Source of the DNA: Minisyncoccota bacterium
GTDB lineage: Bacteria > Patescibacteriota > Minisyncoccia > JAHIHE01 > JAGLIN01
Assembly: GCA_023270095.1 (NCBI GenBank)
Contig: JAGLSJ010000005.1
Coordinates: 1 to 16,504, forward strand
DNA length: 16,504 nucleotides
Direction: 5' to 3'
Shown piece by piece: positions 1 to 7,786 of the stretch. The notes below the pieces were generated by a model. It ran no database searches, had not been told where the DNA came from, and saw nothing but the letters and a program-made list of their open reading frames with translations. The position numbers were made by a program, and so were the translations under genes. Every line of letters starts with the position of its first letter. Within the stretch, counting starts at the first letter, position 1.

Positions 1-38
1 GATTTATTTTTTAAAGATCATTCTTAACTTGTATTTAC

Positions 39-67
39 AGTATAGCATAAATATTAACATTGGTCAA
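39..67 (-). promoter_or_regulatory. Sigma70-type promoter firing leftward out of the window
   Basis: On the minus strand there is a -35 TTGACC (62-67), a 17-bp spacer and a -10 TATACT (39-44). The -10 is preceded by TG in the extended -10 position (TGCTATACT). Transcription would start near position 32 and run toward lower coordinates, so the gene it serves lies outside the window. The match and spacing are very good, but no downstream gene is visible to confirm it. Confidence 0.6.
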
Positions 68-120
68 GCATTCAATTGTAATCCTTATTTTTACCTAATA
101 TTAGCCAATAATCACTTTCT

Positions 121-168
121 TAAAAATAAAAAATGACCCAGATTTTCTCAAACAAAATCGTAGGTCAT
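121..168 (-). terminator. Rho-independent terminator of rpsA
   Basis: Read on the minus strand, TGACC pairs with GGTCA and, after a small internal loop (TAC/TG), GATTTT pairs with AAAATC around the loop GTTTGAG. The hairpin is followed directly by TTTTTTATTTTTA. It begins about 33 nt after the rpsA stop codon, the expected place for its intrinsic terminator. The stem is moderate because of the internal loop, but the U-tract is strong. Confidence 0.75.
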
Positions 169-175
169 CTTTTAT

Positions 176-195
176 TTATCAACAAGTTATCCACA
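176..195. other. Pair of DnaA-box-like 9-mers
   Basis: Two directly repeated 9-mers lie 11 bp apart, one helical turn: TTATCAACA (176-184) and TTATCCACA (187-195). The second is a perfect match to the classical DnaA box TTATCCACA and the first differs at one base. They sit between the rpsA stop and its terminator stem. Two boxes alone do not make an origin, and no further cluster was seen nearby. They could be a minor DnaA titration site or chance in AT-rich DNA. Confidence 0.3.
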
Positions 196-200
196 TTTAT

Positions 201-1376
201 CTATTTTTTCTTTTCTATTTTTTCTTTTTCGTCCTTTTCTTCATCTTTTTCAACTTTTTCTTTCTTTTCTTCTTTCTCTTTCTTGTTTTCATTTAGAATC
301 GGCTTAAGTCCCAATCTATGGTCTTTAGCTTCAATAGAAATAATATCAAATTTATAGGTCTTTCCAACTTCAAGAGTTTCAATTTTATTCTCTTCATTAA
401 GTTTTGAAACATGCGCAAGACCATGAATATCTTTATCAAGCTGAATAAATGCGCCGAAAGGATTGATTTTAGTGACTTCACCTTCAACTCTTTGCCCAAT
501 TTGATACTTTTCAGCCACAGCTTGCCAAGGATCTTTTTCAAGAGCTTTAATACTGAGTGAAATTCTTGAATCATCAATTCCAATTATTTTACATTGAACT
601 TTTTGCCCAACATTAAACAATTTTCTTGGATCATCAATCAATTTCCACGCTAATTCAGAAATATGAACTAATCCCTCAAGATTATTGCTAAACTTGACAA
701 AAGCACCAAAATCTACTATACCGCTAATTTCTCCATCAACAATGTCACCGACTTGCAATTTTGAAACCTTTTCTTTTTCTTCTTCGGTTTTAGTAGCTTT
801 TTCACTCACAACAAGCTTTCCTTCATTCTTATCCAATCCAATTATTCGAACTTTCACATCTTTATTAACCATTTGCATCAACAGTGATAAAATCTTATTT
901 TTATCGCCATCTCCAACTCTTGGATAATTTTCACTGGAAAGCTGAGAAGCTGGCAAAAATCCAAGAACGCTGTTAATCTTAAGCATTAAACCACCTTTGT
1001 TAGCTTCAAGGACTCTAGTCGTGATAATTTCCTTTTCTTCAAGTTTTCGCTCAAGTTCTTCCCAAACCATTTCAAGACTAGCTTGTTTCAAAGACATTTC
1101 AACATAACCATCTTCATTCTCAAGGTCAGTGACCGTCGCAGCAATAGAATCTCCGTTCTTTAAGTCTTTAAAAATGGTTAAACCATCAAATTTTCCATAA
1201 CCATATATTGCTCCAGCTCCGATTGGACCAAGATCAACATAAATTATACTACTTCCTATTTCAATTACGGTTCCTTTGATTGTTTCACCAACAGTAGGAA
1301 TTTTTGGAGCATCTTTATCGTTTAACAAAGCCTCCATTTCTGATTGCTCATTTGTTTTTTTGACAGTATCTGTCAT
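201..1376 (-). CDS. rpsA: 30S ribosomal protein S1 (S1-domain RNA-binding protein)
   Basis: This 391-residue protein has four S1 (OB-fold) RNA-binding repeats, at about residues 28-97, 113-193, 208-278 and 292-362. The third has the classic signature GIVDFGAFVKF followed by EGLVHISEL, and the fourth has NPFGAFIQL followed by HGLAHVSKL. S1 helps mRNA bind the 30S subunit, especially mRNAs with weak or no Shine-Dalgarno sequence, which fits the many such genes in this window. It is shorter than the six-repeat proteobacterial S1 and resembles the four-repeat form of Gram-positive and CPR bacteria. The last ~28 residues are almost only Lys and Glu, a disordered charged tail. The start is fixed by AAAGGAG nine bases upstream. 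The gene has its own promoter and terminator and is divergent from the hydrolase gene at 1611. Confidence 0.9.
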   Translation of the reverse strand: MTDTVKKTNEQSEMEALLNDKDAPKIPTVGETIKGTVIEIGSSIIYVDLGPIGAGAIYGYGKFDGLTIFKDLKNGDSIAATVTDLENEDGYVEMSLKQASLEMVWEELERKLEEKEIITTRVLEANKGGLMLKINSVLGFLPASQLSSENYPRVGDGDKNKILSLLMQMVNKDVKVRIIGLDKNEGKLVVSEKATKTEEEKEKVSKLQVGDIVDGEISGIVDFGAFVKFSNNLEGLVHISELAWKLIDDPRKLFNVGQKVQCKIIGIDDSRISLSIKALEKDPWQAVAEKYQIGQRVEGEVTKINPFGAFIQLDKDIHGLAHVSKLNEENKIETLEVGKTYKFDIISIEAKDHRLGLKPILNENKKEKEEKKEKVEKDEEKDEKEKIEKKK

Positions 1377-1385
1377 ATGAGTTTT

Positions 1386-1392
1386 CTCCTTT
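1386..1392 (-). promoter_or_regulatory. Strong ribosome binding site of rpsA
   Basis: The minus strand reads AAAGGAG, 9 nt before the ATG at 1376. It is a near-perfect Shine-Dalgarno and decides the start codon. Most other genes in the window lack anything comparable. Confidence 0.8.
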
Positions 1393-1472
1393 CTTTTTTG
1401 GATTTTAGCTTTTACTAAACAAAAACAGCTATTTATTCAAACAACTGAATTTACTCAAGCTAATGTGTTTAA

Positions 1473-1501
1473 AGTATAATCTATTATTTTAATATTGTCA
1501 A
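1473..1501 (-). promoter_or_regulatory. Consensus sigma70-type promoter of rpsA
   Basis: On the minus strand, a perfect -35 TTGACA (1496-1501) is followed by exactly 17 bp and a -10 TATACT (1473-1478). The start site would be near 1466, giving a leader of about 90 nt before the rpsA ATG. The strength suits a highly expressed ribosomal protein gene. Confidence 0.8.
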
Positions 1502-1610
1502 AGGGTCTATTTTATGCTAATGTATAAACATATTAACATTCTAGCTATTATATAAATTTTATTTAGTTAAAAAGCTAATATATTAATTAGTATATTAAAA
1601 TATTATATTT

Positions 1611-2261
1611 ATGAATATAACATGGTATGGTCAAAGTTGTTTTAAATTACAAAGCAAAGAGACTGTCTTAGTCACTGATCCATTTAACAAAAAAACTGGA
1701 CTAAAACCTCCTTTTGGATCAGCTGATATTGTGACGGTCAGCCATGATCATTACGATCACAATAATTTTCAAACCCTTAAAGGCGATCCTTTTTTGGTTG
1801 ATGGCGCAGGAGAATATGAAATCAAGAAAGTCACTGTGAAAGGAATTGAATCCTACCACGACAACGAAAACGGTAAAAAAAGAGGGTCTAATGTTATATT
1901 TGTAATTGAAATGGAAAATATAAATATTTGTCATCTTGGAGATTTTGGACAAAAAAGTCTTCAAGATAAACAGCTTGAAAAAATTGGTCAAATTGATATT
2001 CTTTTTATTCCAATTGGCGGAGTTTTTACTATTGATTGGAAAGAAGCAAATAATATTATAAGTCAGATTGAACCAAGAATTGTTATTCCGATGCATTATA
2101 AAATTCAAGGAGTCGCTGGAGATTTATTAAAACTTGATGATGTTAATAATTTTGCCAAAGGACATGGAGTTTCTCCGAATGACGCTGTAGATAAATTCAG
2201 TATAAAAAAGAAAGACCTACCTCAAGAAGAAGCGCAAATTACAATCATGAAAGTTGCTTAA
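1611..2261 (+). CDS. Metallo-beta-lactamase-fold metal-dependent hydrolase (UlaG/UPF0173-like)
   Basis: This 216-residue protein has the full metal-binding set of the metallo-beta-lactamase superfamily. The HxHxDH motif is His45-Asp46-His47-Tyr48-Asp49-His50, with further ligands His108 and Asp111 in CHLGDFG and His162 in IPMHYK. The opening WYGQSCFKL and the short, compact length are typical of the Lactamase_B_3 group (UlaG-like and UPF0173 hydrolases). These are usually two-metal phosphodiesterase- or lactonase-like enzymes of unknown substrate. No signal peptide is seen, so it is probably cytoplasmic. No Shine-Dalgarno precedes the ATG; a TATATT at 1591-1596 could be a -10 giving a very short leader, but no -35 was convincing. 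The family is clear; the substrate cannot be read from the sequence. Confidence 0.85.
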   Translation: MNITWYGQSCFKLQSKETVLVTDPFNKKTGLKPPFGSADIVTVSHDHYDHNNFQTLKGDPFLVDGAGEYEIKKVTVKGIESYHDNENGKKRGSNVIFVIEMENINICHLGDFGQKSLQDKQLEKIGQIDILFIPIGGVFTIDWKEANNIISQIEPRIVIPMHYKIQGVAGDLLKLDDVNNFAKGHGVSPNDAVDKFSIKKKDLPQEEAQITIMKVA

Positions 2262-2280
2262 GAAAATTATAATAAATTTA

Positions 2281-2327
2281 GAGTTTATGTTTCAGCCTGT
2301 AAGTTTTGCGCTCTGCATAGTGAACTC
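2281..2327 (+). other. Imperfect inverted repeat before the PepSY-like gene
   Basis: GAGTT plus TATG on the left pair with CATA, a GTG bulge and AACTC on the right, enclosing a loop of about 26 nt. It occupies most of the 80-bp gap between the hydrolase and the next gene. There is no U-tract after it, so it is not an obvious terminator. It could be a weak regulatory hairpin or chance. Confidence 0.25.
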
Positions 2328-2341
2328 CAAAATAAGAACAA

Positions 2342-3091
2342 ATGAAAAAGAAAATTATCAAAAGCATCAAAAAAATTCAAGATAAGCCCGAAGATGAAAA
2401 GACAAAAATTGTCTGGATTTTATCAGTTTTTTTTATGATTTTAATTATCGGAGGATGGTTTTCCAGTTTCAAGAACAATAAGAGTGTCACGAACAACGAT
2501 TTTAACAAAATTGTGATCCCTCCTTTTCCAGACATTGAAACAGAATTAAATGAACTAGATGCCACAATTAATAACCTTGATAATCTTAAAACGGGAATAG
2601 TTGATAAAAATGAACAAGTCCAAATAGAAAAAATTGCCAAATTGTATATTGAAGAAAATCTTTCAAAAGAAGTCTACGATAGTTTGAAGATTAAACAGAT
2701 TGAAAAGCAAAAAGATAATTGGCATTTAGAATATCAACAATATCACAAAGATATCTTAATAGAAGAAAACAAGATATTACTTACAATGAATAATACCAAT
2801 GGAAAAGTTACAGATTTTGTTTCTAATTATGACAAAGATATAAATATTGATATCACACCAAATGTTGAAATCAAAGAAGCACAAGACAAGATTATTTCTA
2901 AGTTAAATGATGAAAGTTTAGAATTTAAAAATTCAAATTTGATAATTTATAAAAATATTGTAAAAAAACATCCAAAAGAATACCGTTTAGCTTGGAAAAT
3001 AAATGTCATTTCCAAGCCGTTTCAAAATAGCTACTATTATATCGATGCCAAAGATGGAGAAATTTTATATTATTATAGTTTAGATAAATAA
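2342..3091 (+). CDS. Single-pass membrane protein with C-terminal PepSY-like domain
   Basis: The protein has 249 residues. A short, positively charged cytoplasmic N-terminus (1-22) is followed by one transmembrane helix (about 23-40) and then an outside region of about 200 residues. The C-terminus has the PepSY/FTP signature: around residue 213 comes AWKINVIS, then YYYIDAKDGEILYYYS. This matches the strand and turn in which the propeptide domains of M4 peptidases end. PepSY domains often inhibit or chaperone a peptidase or sense wall conditions; no partner peptidase is visible here. The mid-region (about residues 62-165) is helical, charged and not recognised. No Shine-Dalgarno precedes the ATG. 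A hairpin follows the stop. The domain call is fairly sure; the role is unknown. Confidence 0.65.
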   Translation: MKKKIIKSIKKIQDKPEDEKTKIVWILSVFFMILIIGGWFSSFKNNKSVTNNDFNKIVIPPFPDIETELNELDATINNLDNLKTGIVDKNEQVQIEKIAKLYIEENLSKEVYDSLKIKQIEKQKDNWHLEYQQYHKDILIEENKILLTMNNTNGKVTDFVSNYDKDINIDITPNVEIKEAQDKIISKLNDESLEFKNSNLIIYKNIVKKHPKEYRLAWKINVISKPFQNSYYYIDAKDGEILYYYSLDK

Positions 3092-3092
3092 A

Positions 3093-3130
3093 AATATAAG
3101 CAAAAATTTTGCTGATATTCTTCTATTTTT
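3093..3130 (+). terminator. Possible intrinsic terminator after the PepSY-like gene
   Basis: Just after the stop codon, AATATAAGCAA pairs with TTGCTGATATT (one A-G mismatch) around a short A/T loop. This is followed, after a few bases, by CTATTTTTTATA. The stem is mostly AT and the T-run starts late, so termination may be inefficient. It lies upstream of the proposed gyrA promoter. Confidence 0.5.
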
Positions 3131-3154
3131 TATACTTCGGTTTAAAAAATAATT

Positions 3155-3184
3155 TTGAAAAAACAAATTTCATTAACCTAAAAT
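3155..3184 (+). promoter_or_regulatory. Candidate gyrA promoter with a very short leader
   Basis: TTGAAA (3155-3160), an 18-bp spacer and TAAAAT (3179-3184) form a plausible sigma70-type promoter. The gyrA ATG begins only 12 bp after the -10, so the transcript would start about 6 nt before it, close to leaderless. The absence of a Shine-Dalgarno before gyrA agrees with this. The DNA is AT-rich, so chance matches are frequent. Confidence 0.4.
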
Positions 3185-3196
3185 AAGAAACTATAT

Positions 3197-5671
3197 ATGA
3201 AGAAAAATGAAAAATTAGAAGTAATCAAAGAAAGAGATACTCAAGGAAAAATTGAAGACAAGGCAATTGTCAGTGAAATGCAAGAATGTTACCTCGATTA
3301 TGCGATGAGTGTGATTGTTTCTCGAGCCCTGCCTGATGTTCGTGACGGACTCAAACCAGTTCATAGGAGAATTTTATATGCTATGAATAGTGTTGGCTTG
3401 AAATCTACAGCGAAATTCAAAAAATCGGCAACGGTCGTTGGAGAAGTTCTCGGTAAATATCATCCACACGGAGATACAGCCGTTTATGAATCTCTTGTAA
3501 GAATGGCTCAAGATTTTTCAATGAGATATCCGCTCGTTAATGGACAAGGAAACTTCGGTTCTATGGATGGTGATAGCGCGGCTGCAATGAGATATACCGA
3601 ATGTAAACTCAAACCAATCGCAGAAGAATTGCTTTCTGATATTGATAAAAACACGGTTGATTTTGTTGATAATTACGACAAAAGTCACAAAGAACCATCT
3701 GTTCTTCCCGCAAAAATTCCTCAATTAATGCTTAACGGTGTTATGGGAATTGCAGTTGGAATGGCGACTAATATACCTCCACATAATCTCAATGAACTTA
3801 TTGGAGCAACAACCACTCTAATCGACAATCCAGATGCGACAATTGAAGATTTGATGCAATCCGTAAAAGGACCAGATTTCCCAACAGGAGGAATTATTTA
3901 TGGACAAAAAGATTTAGTCAATGCCTATTCTACTGGAAGAGGTAGAATTAATATAAGAGCCAAAGTTGAAATTGTAGAAAATAATAAGGGGAAATTTCAA
4001 ATCATTGCTACGGAAATGATTTATCAAACCAACAAATCTAATCTAATTGAAAAAATTGCCGAACTTGTGAAAACAAAAAAAATTGAAGGGATCAGAGACA
4101 TTCGAGATGAATCAGACAGAGATGGAGTTCGCGTTGTCATCGATTTGAAAAATGACGCCTATCCTAAAAAAGTTTTAAACAAACTATATAAACTAACAGA
4201 TTTTCAAAAGGCATACCATTTTAATATGCTTGCTCTTGTTGATGGAATTCAACCAAGAGTCTTGAATTTAAAAATGATTCTGGAATATTTTATTGCTCAT
4301 CGTGAAAAAGTTATCAAACGCAGAACTCAATTCGAATTAGATAAAGCCAAAGAACGAGCTCATATCTTGGAAGGATTGAATGTTGCTCTTGATAATATAG
4401 ATTCAATTATCAAAACGATTAAAAAAGCTCCTACCAAAGAACTCGCCCATGCTGATTTAATGAAAAAATTTAAACTCAGCGATCGTCAAGCATCTGCAAT
4501 TTTGGAAATGAGACTTCAAGCTCTTGCAGGACTTGAAAGAAAGAAAATTAAAGACGAGTTGGAAGAAAAAAGAAAAATTATTAAAAAGTTAGAAGCGATT
4601 TTGAAAAGTAAAACAAAAATTAGAGAAATTATAAAAAATGAATTGGCTGAAGCTGAAAATAAATATGGCGAAGATAGAAGAACAAAAATTTATAAAAATG
4701 CAATTGATGAAATTTCAGATGAAGACTTAGTTCCCGATGAAGATGTGATTGTGACCCTTACTAAAGAAGGTTATATCAAAAGAATGGATTCTCAAACCTA
4801 TCATGTTCAACATCGAGGAGGCAAGGGAGTTATTGGAGCTTCAATGAAAGAAGAGGATATTGTTGAACACTTTTTTATAACAAACACTCATAATAGTCTT
4901 TTATTCTTTACAAATTTTGGAAGAGTATTTCAAACAAAAACTTATGAAATTCCAGAAAGCTCTCGAACAAGCAAAGGGCAAGCCCTTGTTAATTTTCTTC
5001 AACTTTCTCCAGATGAAATTGTAACAACCGTTATCTCAATCAGTAAGAAAGAGAATGTCAAATTTCTTGTAATGGCGACAAAAAATGGTATAATAAAGAA
5101 AACAGATATTTCAGAATTTGCCAATGTTAGAAGATCGGGATTAATTGCCATTACGATCAAAAAAGACGATGAGTTGGGATGGGTCAAGCCAAGTAACGGA
5201 AATAACGAAGTTATGATTGCTTCTTCTGGAGGTCAAGGAATTAGATTCAAAGAAAAAGACATTAGAGCAATGGGGAGAAGCGCTGCTGGAGTACATGCTA
5301 TAAAATTAAAAAATAACAGCATCGTAACTAGTATGGATATTGTTTCTGATTCCAAAGATGAAAAACTTTTTGTCTTCACAATTTCTGAAAATGGATTTGG
5401 AAAATTAAGTGAACTCAAATTTTATAAAACTCAACACAGAGGAGGAAGCGGAACAAAAGCAGCAATTGTTAATGCTAAAACTGGATCACTTGTAAGTTCT
5501 AGAGTGATAAACGAAACACAGCTTGATAAAGACTTACTGATTATCTCACAAAAAGGACAAGTAATCAGAACACCATTTTCAAAGATTTCAAAATCAGGCA
5601 GAGCAACGCAAGGAGTGAGAATTATGAAGATGAAAGAAGAAGATAAGATTTCTTCTGTAACGATTGTTTAG
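3197..5671 (+). CDS. gyrA: DNA gyrase subunit A
   Basis: GyrA is the DNA-breaking and rejoining subunit of the type II topoisomerase that introduces negative supercoils, acting as A2B2 with GyrB. The protein has 824 residues, the normal length. The N-terminal breakage-reunion domain carries the conserved run RALPDVRDGLKPVHRRILYA (43-62), HPHGDTAVYE (89-98) and the catalytic Tyr133, preceded by Arg132, in AAMRYTE. The C-terminal DNA-wrapping domain carries the GyrA box QHRGGKG (538-544), which separates GyrA from ParC. A second, degenerate box QHRGGSG lies at 746-752. At the quinolone-contact positions the residues are Thr94 and Glu98 (Ser83 and Asp87 in E. coli), common natural variants. gyrB is not in the window. 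No Shine-Dalgarno is seen. It is the first strongly conserved gene of the plus-strand run. Confidence 0.97.
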   Translation: MKKNEKLEVIKERDTQGKIEDKAIVSEMQECYLDYAMSVIVSRALPDVRDGLKPVHRRILYAMNSVGLKSTAKFKKSATVVGEVLGKYHPHGDTAVYESLVRMAQDFSMRYPLVNGQGNFGSMDGDSAAAMRYTECKLKPIAEELLSDIDKNTVDFVDNYDKSHKEPSVLPAKIPQLMLNGVMGIAVGMATNIPPHNLNELIGATTTLIDNPDATIEDLMQSVKGPDFPTGGIIYGQKDLVNAYSTGRGRINIRAKVEIVENNKGKFQIIATEMIYQTNKSNLIEKIAELVKTKKIEGIRDIRDESDRDGVRVVIDLKNDAYPKKVLNKLYKLTDFQKAYHFNMLALVDGIQPRVLNLKMILEYFIAHREKVIKRRTQFELDKAKERAHILEGLNVALDNIDSIIKTIKKAPTKELAHADLMKKFKLSDRQASAILEMRLQALAGLERKKIKDELEEKRKIIKKLEAILKSKTKIREIIKNELAEAENKYGEDRRTKIYKNAIDEISDEDLVPDEDVIVTLTKEGYIKRMDSQTYHVQHRGGKGVIGASMKEEDIVEHFFITNTHNSLLFFTNFGRVFQTKTYEIPESSRTSKGQALVNFLQLSPDEIVTTVISISKKENVKFLVMATKNGIIKKTDISEFANVRRSGLIAITIKKDDELGWVKPSNGNNEVMIASSGGQGIRFKEKDIRAMGRSAAGVHAIKLKNNSIVTSMDIVSDSKDEKLFVFTISENGFGKLSELKFYKTQHRGGSGTKAAIVNAKTGSLVSSRVINETQLDKDLLIISQKGQVIRTPFSKISKSGRATQGVRIMKMKEEDKISSVTIV

Positions 5672-5725
5672 GGAAAAATTATAAAATATATTTTATATTA
5701 TACTCAAACAACTAAAAACAAAAAT

Positions 5726-6307
5726 ATGGATTACAACCAAAACAACTCGGGAGAAATAAATCAAATCGGTAGTGGAGGATTGATGAATCCAGACAGTATT
5801 ATTGAAGATCTTAATATTAAAGACGGTATGACTGTTGCTGACTTTGGTTGTGGCGCTGGTTATTTCACAATTCCTATTGCAAAAATAGTAAAAAACAGCG
5901 GAAAAGTTTATGCAATTGATGTTTTGAACAGTTCTCTTGAATCTGTTTCAAGTAAAGCGAAACTTTACGGACTTTTAAACATAACGACTATTCGAGCTAA
6001 TGTCGAAGCCAAAGGAAGTTTAGAAATAGAAGACAAGTCGACTGATTTTGTTATTTTGGCAAATATATTATTTCAAACAAACGATTATGACTCCGTATTG
6101 AATGAGGCTAAAAGGATCACAAAAAATGACGGAAAAATTGTCATTATTGACTGGATTCCAAATAAAATTCCTATGGGACCTAAATTTGAACATTGCTTAA
6201 GTGAAAATGATATTAAAAAACTTGCCATAAAAAACGGCCTCAAGGCAATAAAAGTTATTAACGCTGGAAGTAATCATTATGGAATGGTTTTTTCAGTGAT
6301 TCGATAA
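5726..6307 (+). CDS. Class I SAM-dependent methyltransferase
   Basis: The protein has 193 residues and a Rossmann-type methyltransferase fold. Motif I is VADFGCGAG (37-45), the acidic residue binding the SAM ribose is Asp65 at the end of strand 2 (KVYAID), and the later DFVILANILFQT and GKIVIIDW are the strand 4 and 5 regions. It resembles the Methyltransf_11/25/31 group, such as UbiE-like or arsenite-methyltransferase-like enzymes. No substrate-defining cysteines or extra domain are present, so the substrate is unknown. It follows gyrA by 54 bp. TATACT at 5699-5704 could be a -10, but no -35 at proper spacing was found, so it may be co-transcribed with gyrA. No Shine-Dalgarno is visible. Only 37 bp separate it from the binding-protein gene downstream. 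Confidence 0.85.
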   Translation: MDYNQNNSGEINQIGSGGLMNPDSIIEDLNIKDGMTVADFGCGAGYFTIPIAKIVKNSGKVYAIDVLNSSLESVSSKAKLYGLLNITTIRANVEAKGSLEIEDKSTDFVILANILFQTNDYDSVLNEAKRITKNDGKIVIIDWIPNKIPMGPKFEHCLSENDIKKLAIKNGLKAIKVINAGSNHYGMVFSVIR

Positions 6308-6344
6308 AAAATCATAATCTTTATAAATTTTAATTATCTAAAAA

Positions 6345-7724
6345 ATGACTAAACCAAAAATAGTTTTAATTATTGGAATTTTATTTTTTATTTTTTTGGT
6401 CGCTTGGTTTACTATAGGATGCCCACCGCTAGAAAAATGTCCAGGCGCAAAACCACAAACAGAAGATCAACCAAAAGTAACTCTGAATTTTGTAGGTCCT
6501 TTTGATACTCAAAGAGATTGGCAGGAAATCTTTGACAAGTTTAATGCTTATAAAAAATTGGAGCAAAACGGATTTCTAGATGTAACAATCAAATATAAAG
6601 CTTTATCTGGAAATTATCAAAACGAGGTAAAAGAATTGCAATATAATGGCAAAGGTCCTAATATTTTTATGTTATTCAATCCTTGGCTTCCAGAATATAA
6701 AGATAGCTTACTGCCTGCTCCTAAAAATGTGGTAACTTTAGCGCAATACAGAAATACATTTGCTAAAGTTACTGTTGATGATTTTACAACTCCCGAGGGA
6801 AAAATATATTCCCTTCCTCTTTATGTCGACACTCTTGCGCTGTTTTATAATGAAGATATGTTATTTCAAGCAGGATATACAAAACCTCCTGAGAACTGGG
6901 ATGAATTTAAAGATTATGTTGAAAAATTACGACGCTTTAAAAAAGAAGAGATTGTTACAGCAACAAACTCCGGCGCCAAACAACTTGAAATAGCGGGAGC
7001 TACATTTGGAGGAGGATGGAATATAAACAGCAGTCAAGATATCATTATTCTCCTAGCGATGCAAAATAATATAAATAAAAATGAAAAAAGACTTCTTTCT
7101 TTTACAAACGAAGGAAGCAAAGACGCCATCAAGTATTATACAAGCTTTACTGACCCATCAAAGAGGTTTTATACATGGAACGAAAACTGGATGTATTCTA
7201 TAGACGCATTTACACAAAACAAAGCTGCTATTATGATTAATTATTCAAGAATGATTAAAAATGTTGAAGAAAAAACTCAAGGAGAAGTCAATTATAAAAT
7301 AGCTCCTGTTCCTCAACTTGATAAAAATAACAAGGTTAATTATGCTGAATATTGGTCACCGGTTGTGCCATCAAATTCTCCATGCCGTACAGAAGAAAAA
7401 GTTGACTGCTATTCTTTGGCTTGGGAATTTCTGAATTTTGCAGCTAAAGAAGAAAATGCAAAACTTTATCTAGACAAAACTGATAGACCAGCTGCCAACT
7501 TGCAACTTGCACAAAAACAACGTGATGAATATGATGAAGCAAGAAGCGTTTTTGCAAGCCAAGTTTTGACAGCAAAAAGCTGGGAACATCCAGATACTGC
7601 CAAAAGTGATCAAGTTTTACTCAATATGCTAGATTATCTGATTTCAGAAGAGTTAGATACAACATTATTAAGCATAGACGAAATCATTGAAAGTTATGGT
7701 AGAAAAATAAAGGCATTACAATAA
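6345..7724 (+). CDS. Extracellular solute-binding protein, family 1 (probable lipoprotein or membrane-anchored)
   Basis: The protein has 459 residues. Residues 5-24 form a hydrophobic export segment ending in TIGC, so Cys26 could be lipidated, although Thr at -3 is not the usual lipobox residue; otherwise it stays as an N-terminal anchor. The mature part has the family 1 binding-protein fold. The core motif GKIYSLPLYVDTLALFYNED (about 150-170) is followed by GYTKPPENWDEF, as in carbohydrate-binding proteins of ABC importers. Later segments such as KAAIMINYS and AWEFLNFAAKEENAKLYL are also typical. No permease or ATPase gene is in the window, so the partner is elsewhere or absent. The ligand cannot be read; sugars or oligosaccharides are usual. 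The gene lacks a Shine-Dalgarno and ends at a strong terminator. Confidence 0.88.
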   Translation: MTKPKIVLIIGILFFIFLVAWFTIGCPPLEKCPGAKPQTEDQPKVTLNFVGPFDTQRDWQEIFDKFNAYKKLEQNGFLDVTIKYKALSGNYQNEVKELQYNGKGPNIFMLFNPWLPEYKDSLLPAPKNVVTLAQYRNTFAKVTVDDFTTPEGKIYSLPLYVDTLALFYNEDMLFQAGYTKPPENWDEFKDYVEKLRRFKKEEIVTATNSGAKQLEIAGATFGGGWNINSSQDIIILLAMQNNINKNEKRLLSFTNEGSKDAIKYYTSFTDPSKRFYTWNENWMYSIDAFTQNKAAIMINYSRMIKNVEEKTQGEVNYKIAPVPQLDKNNKVNYAEYWSPVVPSNSPCRTEEKVDCYSLAWEFLNFAAKEENAKLYLDKTDRPAANLQLAQKQRDEYDEARSVFASQVLTAKSWEHPDTAKSDQVLLNMLDYLISEELDTTLLSIDEIIESYGRKIKALQ

Positions 7725-7751
7725 ATCTTTCTCACTTACGACATTAAAAAC

Positions 7752-7778
7752 AAAAAATAGCCCTTGGGCTATTTTTTT
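7752..7778 (+). terminator. Strong, probably bidirectional intrinsic terminator
   Basis: AAAAAATAGCC pairs with GGCTATTTTTT around the loop CTTG, followed by further T. The A-run on one side and the T-run on the other make it work in both directions. On the plus strand it ends the solute-binding-protein transcript; on the minus strand it lies about 9 nt past the tRNA-Ile 3' end. Confidence 0.9.
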
Positions 7779-7786
7779 ATATTTAG

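Noticed and set aside
133..357. A 74-codon Phe/Ser-rich open frame
   Set aside because: It is the shadow of the Lys/Glu-rich tail of rpsA on the other strand, and its start lies inside the rpsA terminator.
3473..3492. Thr94 and Glu98 in the quinolone-contact region of GyrA
   Set aside because: They differ from E. coli Ser83/Asp87 but are common wild-type residues in other bacteria, so no resistance claim is justified.
5681..5696. 16-bp perfect palindrome ATAAAATATATTTTAT after gyrA
   Set aside because: It is only A and T with no real loop or T-tract, so it is not a credible terminator, and such palindromes are expected in DNA of this composition.
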